Positions 60,139-64,000 of a stretch of DNA of 64,000 nt are shown here, piece by piece. Origin of the DNA: Streptomyces sp. NBC_00483 (GTDB lineage: Bacteria; Actinomycetota; Actinomycetes; Streptomycetales; Streptomycetaceae); contig NZ_CP107880.1 of NCBI RefSeq assembly GCF_036013745.1, forward strand, positions 372,001 through 436,000. Reading direction: 5' to 3'. The translations under genes and the position numbers were made by a program. Numbering within the stretch: position 1 is the first letter of the stretch; each line of letters begins with the position of its first letter. The notes beneath the pieces are model-generated. The model did no database searches and had not been told where the DNA came from. It saw only the letters and a program-made list of their open reading frames with translations.

Positions 60139-61727
60139 GCCTTCCAGTCCTCCACGTTCCACCACGGCCCAGAGGCAAGACCGTGGTCGTGCGGCTCGAC
60201 CTGCGTGGAGAGGTCGCCGAACTTCTTGTCGACTACGTAGAGGTGGTCGATGTGGGTGAGGAAGGTGTAGCCGGGGTCGTTCACGAGTGCGCGCTGGACG
60301 GTGTCGTACGCGGCCTGCCGCTTCGCCTTGTCGTCGGTGCGGCGGGCGTCCTCCAGGGCGGCGTCGACCTTCTTGTTGTCGTAGTGCGCCATGTTGTTGA
60401 AGCCGTTGCCCGCGAGGGAGGACTTGAGCAGCGAGTACTGGTCGAAGTCGGGGTCGGCGGGCGCGCCGCCGCCCGCGAGGACCGCGTCCTTGGGCATGCG
60501 GGGCATGATGACTTCCCAGGTGCCGCTCTCGACCTTGACGTCGATGCCGAGCTTCTTGGCGTCGGAGGCGTAGGCGAGGGCGTGGTCCTGGCGGAGCTTG
60601 TCGCCGGCGAGGTACCAGAGCGGGAAGGCGGCGCGGACGCCGTCCTTCTTACGGATGCCGTCGGCTCCGGTCTTCCAACCCGCCTGGTCGAGGAGCTTCT
60701 TGGCCTTCGCGAGGTCGTGCTCGCGCTCGGTGCCCTTGGTGAACCACGGGCTGTCGGTGGGCACGGGCCCGTAGGCCGCCTTGCCCGCGCCCTCCAGGAT
60801 CTGGTCGACCATGGCCTTGCGGTCCACGCCGATGTCGAGGGCGCGGCGGATGTCGGTGTCACCGGCCACCTTGTTGCCGGTCGGCAGGGTGACGACGCGG
60901 TAGTCGAAGGAGTTCGCCGCGTAGGTCTTCTTGGCGGTGTCGGCCTTGAAGGTCTTGGCCAGGTTGGGCGGCAGGATGGCGCCGTCGAGGTCGCCGGAGC
61001 GCAGCCGGGTGGCGCGCACGTCGTCGTCCTTGATGATCGCCATGGTGAAGTTCTTGATCTTCGGTGCGCCGCCCCAGTAGTCGGGGTTGGCCTTGAAGAC
61101 GAGCTTCTCACCCTTCGACCACTTCACCAGCTTGTACGGGCCCGTGCCGATCGGCCTGGTGGTGAACCTGCCGTTGTTCACATCCTGTTGACCCGCAACG
61201 TGCTGGGGCGCGATGGGCAGGACGGTGCGCTCGGCGAACGGCGCGTAGGGGTACTTGAGGTGGAAGACGACGGTGTCGTCGCCCTTCGCCTCGACGTCCC
61301 GCACGGCGTCCAGCTCGGCCTTGGAAGCGTTGTTGGTCTTCTTGTCGAGGATCGTGTCGTAGGTGAAGACGACGTCCTTCGACGTGAACGGCTTGCCGTC
61401 GCTGAACTTCACGCCGTCGCGCAGCTTGTACGTGTAGGTGCGGCCGTCGTCGGTGACCTTCGGCAGCTCGGCCGCGAGCGCGGGCTTGAGCTTCATGTCG
61501 GCGTCGTGCGTGAGCAGTCCGTCGAAGATCTTCGAGTTGCCGTCCTTGCCGTAGCCGAGGAGCGGGCTGAGGCTGTCGGGCTCGTAGGCGATGCCGACGA
61601 CGGCGCTGTCAGTGCCGCCACTCTTGGCGTCGTCGTTCGGCGCCGCGCAGGCCGCAGCGGCCACCGCCAGTGCGGTGACCGCTGCCCCTGCTGTCGCGCT
61701 CCGTGCCGGCCTGGCCACGTGACCCAC
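60135..61727 (-). CDS. nikA: ABC importer family 5 solute-binding lipoprotein
   Basis: The 530-residue lipoprotein has a signal ending in AAAACA (Cys about residue 28). A family 5 binding fold follows, with YEPDSLSPLLGYGKD (about 47-61), LKPALAAELPKVTDDGRTYTYKLRDGVKFSDGKPFTSKDV and the KSLLD-type AKKLLDQAG C-terminal part. The gene leads a five-gene operon with a palindromic operator upstream, in the same order as the Streptomyces nickel importer (binding protein, two permeases, two ATPases). A dipeptide importer remains possible. Starts at 61727 (GTG) or 61718 (GTG) are both compatible. Confidence 0.8.
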   Translation of the reverse strand: MGHVARPARSATAGAAVTALAVAAAACAAPNDDAKSGGTDSAVVGIAYEPDSLSPLLGYGKDGNSKIFDGLLTHDADMKLKPALAAELPKVTDDGRTYTYKLRDGVKFSDGKPFTSKDVVFTYDTILDKKTNNASKAELDAVRDVEAKGDDTVVFHLKYPYAPFAERTVLPIAPQHVAGQQDVNNGRFTTRPIGTGPYKLVKWSKGEKLVFKANPDYWGGAPKIKNFTMAIIKDDDVRATRLRSGDLDGAILPPNLAKTFKADTAKKTYAANSFDYRVVTLPTGNKVAGDTDIRRALDIGVDRKAMVDQILEGAGKAAYGPVPTDSPWFTKGTEREHDLAKAKKLLDQAGWKTGADGIRKKDGVRAAFPLWYLAGDKLRQDHALAYASDAKKLGIDVKVESGTWEVIMPRMPKDAVLAGGGAPADPDFDQYSLLKSSLAGNGFNNMAHYDNKKVDAALEDARRTDDKAKRQAAYDTVQRALVNDPGYTFLTHIDHLYVVDKKFGDLSTQVEPHDHGLASGPWWNVEDWKA

Positions 61728-61746
61728 CCCTATTCAAGATCAGCCG

Positions 61747-61769
61747 TTATTGCGAACGAGTCGCAATAA
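61747..61769. promoter_or_regulatory. Palindromic operator, Nur-box-like, before the nikA-type gene
   Basis: TTATTGCGA-ACGAG-TCGCAATAA is a perfect nine-base inverted repeat with a five-base centre, about 20 bases upstream of the binding-protein start. Its inner part, TGCGA-N5-TCGCA, has the geometry of the Nur box (TGCAA-N5-TTGCA) of the nickel-sensing Fur-family repressor of Streptomyces. Placement before a nickel-type importer makes Nur the leading candidate, but the half-site is not identical. Confidence 0.6.
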
Positions 61770-61830
61770 TGCCATCTCGTCAAGGAGAGGTAAAACCCCG
61801 GCTGTGAAGTTGTGTGCGTAGCGGCTTCCC

Positions 61831-62949
61831 TCAGGGAGCGCGCAGGTCGACCAGTTCGGCCAGCTCCTCCCGGTGCCGGCCCGCCGTGCCGAGCGCGATC
61901 GAGTCGGCCTTGGCGCGCTTGAGGTATAGGTGGATCGGGTGCTCCCACGTCATGCCGATGCCGCCGTGCAGCTGCAGCGCCTCCTCGGCGGCGTGCACCG
62001 CGACGGGTGCCGCGTACGCCTGGGCGACGGCGACCGCGATGTCCGCGTCCTCGCTGTTCGCGGCGAGAGCGTCGGCCGCATTGCGCGCGGCGGCGCGGCT
62101 ATTGACCGTTTCCAGCCACAGCTGGGCGAGGCGGTGCTTGAGTGACTGGAAGGAGCCGACGGGCCGGTTGAACTGGTTGCGCTCCTTCGTGTAACGCACG
62201 GTCTCCGTCAACAGCCAGTCCGCGAGCCCCAGTTGCTCGGACACGAGCATCCCTGCACCGGCCCGCAGCGCCCGCCGCACCGCCGTCGCCGCACTGTCGG
62301 TCAGCTTTCGCCCGGCGGCCCCCGCGAACGTCACGGCGGCCAGCGGACGCGTACGGTCCAGCGAGACCTGCGGCTCGACGGTGACACCCTCGGCGCCCGC
62401 GTCGACCGCGAACAGGCCGCTCGCGGTGGGCACGAGGAACACGTCGGCGGCGCCCGCGTCCGCGACACCGGTGACGCGGCCGGTCAGGGCCCCGCCCTGT
62501 TCTCGTACGTCCCTGAAGTCCTGCCCGGGCGCGGCCGACAGCGGCACGGTGAGCACGCCGATGGAGCGGCCGGAGGCGAGCGCGGCGAGGACGGTGGCCG
62601 CCTCGTCGCCCTCGCAGGCGAGCAGCGCCTCCGTGGCGATGACGGCGCTGGTCAGGTACGGCACCGGGGCGACGGCGCGGCCCAACTCCTCCAGGACGAC
62701 GGCCGCTTCGCGGTGCGAGGCGCCCTGGCCGCCCTTGTCCTCCGGGACGAGGAGCCCGGCGAGACCCATCGTCTCGGCGAGGTTCTTCCACAGCTCGCGG
62801 TCGTGCGGCGCGTCCGTGTCGACGCGGGCGAGGACCTCGGTGGCGTCGCAGTGGTCGCTGAGCAGGTCGCGGACCGCAGAGCGGAGCGCTTCCTCCTCCT
62901 CGGAGTAGAGGAGGTCGGGTTCGGTGTTCGTGGTGGTCGTCGTGGTCAT
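61831..62949 (-). CDS. Acyl-CoA dehydrogenase
   Basis: The 372-residue flavoenzyme has an N-terminal helical domain (EEEALRSAVRDLLSD), the SEQLGLADWLLTETVRYTKERNQFNRPVGSFQSLKHRLA segment (about 245-283) and the C-terminal LQLHGGIGMTWEHPIHLYLKRAKAD motif. It dehydrogenates acyl-CoA thioesters. It is truncated in its catalytic centre relative to long members, so it may act as a partner of the upstream paralogue in a heteromer, as in steroid and fatty-acid ring systems. ATGA couples it to the next gene. Confidence 0.86.
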   Translation of the reverse strand: MTTTTTTNTEPDLLYSEEEEALRSAVRDLLSDHCDATEVLARVDTDAPHDRELWKNLAETMGLAGLLVPEDKGGQGASHREAAVVLEELGRAVAPVPYLTSAVIATEALLACEGDEAATVLAALASGRSIGVLTVPLSAAPGQDFRDVREQGGALTGRVTGVADAGAADVFLVPTASGLFAVDAGAEGVTVEPQVSLDRTRPLAAVTFAGAAGRKLTDSAATAVRRALRAGAGMLVSEQLGLADWLLTETVRYTKERNQFNRPVGSFQSLKHRLAQLWLETVNSRAAARNAADALAANSEDADIAVAVAQAYAAPVAVHAAEEALQLHGGIGMTWEHPIHLYLKRAKADSIALGTAGRHREELAELVDLRAP

Positions 62950-64000
62950 CGGGCGAGGTCCTTCCAGGCGACGTCCTTGTCGGTGCGCGGCTCGGACGGC
63001 AGGCCCAGGACGCGCTCGGCGACGATGTTCAGCAGGATCTCGCTCGTCCCGCCCTCGATGCTGTTCCCCTTGGCGCGCAGATACCGGTAACCGGCATCGC
63101 GGCCCGCGAAGTCGACGATCTCGGGCCTGCGCAGGGTCCAGTCGTCGTACAACAGCCCTTCCTCGCCGAGGAGTTCGACTTCCAGGCCGCTGATCTCCTG
63201 GTTGAGGCGGGCGAAGCCGAGCTTCATGCCGGCGCCCTCGGGCCCGGGGTGCCCGGCGACGAGCTGCTGACGCAGCCGCTCGCTCGTGAGGCGGGCGACC
63301 TCGGCCTCGACCCACAGCTTGACGAGGCGCTGGTGCAGGTCCTGGGTGCGCAGTTCGGGGCGCTCGCGCCAGGTCTTGGCGACGATGCCGACGAGCCCGC
63401 CCTCGCGCGGCACGCGCATACCGCCGATGGAGACGCGCTCGTTGTTGAGGGTGGTCTGGGCGACCCGCCAGCCGTCGCCGACCTCGCCGAGCCGGTGGGC
63501 GTCGGGAATCCGGACGTCGGAGAGGAACACCTCGTTGAACTCGGCCTCGCCGGTGATCTGGCGCAGCGGCCGGACCTCGACGCCGGGGTCGGTCATGTCG
63601 CACACGAAGTACGTCATGCCCTTGTGCTTGGGCACGTCCGGGTCGGTGCGGGTGACGAGGATCGCGAAGCGGGCGTTGTGCGCGTTGGACGTCCACACCT
63701 TCTGGCCGTTGACGACCCAGGTGTCTCCGTCACGGACGGCGCGGGTGCCCAGTGCGGCCAGGTCGGAGCCGGCGCCCGGCTCGCTGAACAGCTGGCACCA
63801 GACCTCCTCACCGACCCAGAGCGGCTTGAGGAAGCGCTGCTTCTGCTCTTCGGTGCCGTAGCGCAGGATGGTGGGGGCGGCCATGCCGAGCCCGATGCCG
63901 TTGCGCCGCGGGTTGTTGTCGGGCGCGCCCGCGGCCGTCAGCTCGGCCTCGACGACGGCCTGGAGGGCGCGCGGCGCGTCGAGACCGCCGAGGCCCTCGG
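62946..64000 (-). CDS. Acyl-CoA dehydrogenase, 3' part (cut by window edge)
   Basis: The frame runs from the right edge without a start and ends at 62946. It reads GAPDNNPRRNGIGLGMAAPTIL, then FSEPGAGSDLAAL and TWVVNGQKVWTSNAHNARFAILVTRTD, typical of the middle and flavin-binding regions of acyl-CoA dehydrogenases, and ends with GNSIEGGTSEILLNIVAERVLGLP. The 5' end (roughly the first 50-70 residues) is outside the window. It is coupled by ATGA to the second dehydrogenase, suggesting a hetero-oligomeric acyl-CoA dehydrogenase. Confidence 0.88.
   Translation of the reverse strand, partial: EGLGGLDAPRALQAVVEAELTAAGAPDNNPRRNGIGLGMAAPTILRYGTEEQKQRFLKPLWVGEEVWCQLFSEPGAGSDLAALGTRAVRDGDTWVVNGQKVWTSNAHNARFAILVTRTDPDVPKHKGMTYFVCDMTDPGVEVRPLRQITGEAEFNEVFLSDVRIPDAHRLGEVGDGWRVAQTTLNNERVSIGGMRVPREGGLVGIVAKTWRERPELRTQDLHQRLVKLWVEAEVARLTSERLRQQLVAGHPGPEGAGMKLGFARLNQEISGLEVELLGEEGLLYDDWTLRRPEIVDFAGRDAGYRYLRAKGNSIEGGTSEILLNIVAERVLGLPSEPRTDKDVAWKDLAR

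Noticed and set aside
1..64000. CRISPR arrays, tRNA genes, insertion sequences, prophage genes
   Set aside because: None of the expected repeats, cloverleaf sequences, transposase motifs or phage structural genes was recognised on either strand.

Overview
The window is high-GC actinobacterial chromosome, almost certainly Streptomyces. It has dense ATGA/GTGA-coupled operons, many GTG and some TTG starts, a SpoIIE-type phosphatase, a DasR-like box beside a GlcNAc hydrolase, and a Zur-box module of zinc-free ribosomal proteins. No tRNA, rRNA, CRISPR array, insertion sequence or prophage was seen.

Region 1 (1-25968, all minus strand) is a large exopolysaccharide locus read from right to left. 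It begins with a polyprenyl-phosphate sugar transferase. Next come a GDP-mannose 6-dehydrogenase (AlgD type), a GT4, two Wzz-like chain-length proteins, an AsnB-like amidotransferase, a two-domain oxidoreductase, a heparinase II/III-like protein, a beta-helix lipoprotein, a Wzy-like polymerase and a second GT4. A nucleotide-sugar block follows: C-methyltransferase, glucose-1-phosphate cytidylyltransferase-like enzyme, PIG-L deacetylase, NAD epimerase and DUF4910 protein. The locus ends with a Wzx flippase, GT2, pyruvyl transferase and an RfbC-type epimerase cut by the window edge. It looks like a Wzx/Wzy pathway for a uronate-containing, pyruvylated, branched-sugar polymer, with enzymes reminiscent of alginate processing.

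Region 2 (25969-33336) carries a GH84 beta-N-acetylglucosaminidase with a DasR-like site, a GAF-SpoIIE-HATPase regulator, and a divergent Zur-controlled set (rpsN, rpmB / rpmG, rpmE, COG0523 protein, rpsR).

Region 3 (33337-40012) is a catabolic island: class II aldolase and D-2-hydroxyacid dehydrogenase, a divergent double-domain AsnC regulator, a YtcJ-type amidohydrolase and an MHS-family transporter. An M20 peptidase remnant lies at its left edge.

Region 4 (40009-46841) holds a lipoprotein, a baeRF protein, an amino-acid permease with arginine deiminase, and a membrane-anchored PI-PLC-like protein. Region 5 (46842-50021) is a cobalamin riboswitch followed by a BtuFCD-type importer.

Region 6 (50057-56642) is a mixed set: YciO, conserved hypotheticals, a DUF779 protein, a phosphodiester glycosidase, a 64-residue membrane protein, a secreted GDPD/PI-PLC-like enzyme, an AadA-like nucleotidyltransferase and a LysE remnant. 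Region 7 (56643-61769) is a five-gene Ni/peptide-type ABC importer behind a palindromic operator with Nur-box architecture. The window ends with two coupled acyl-CoA dehydrogenases, the last cut by the edge.
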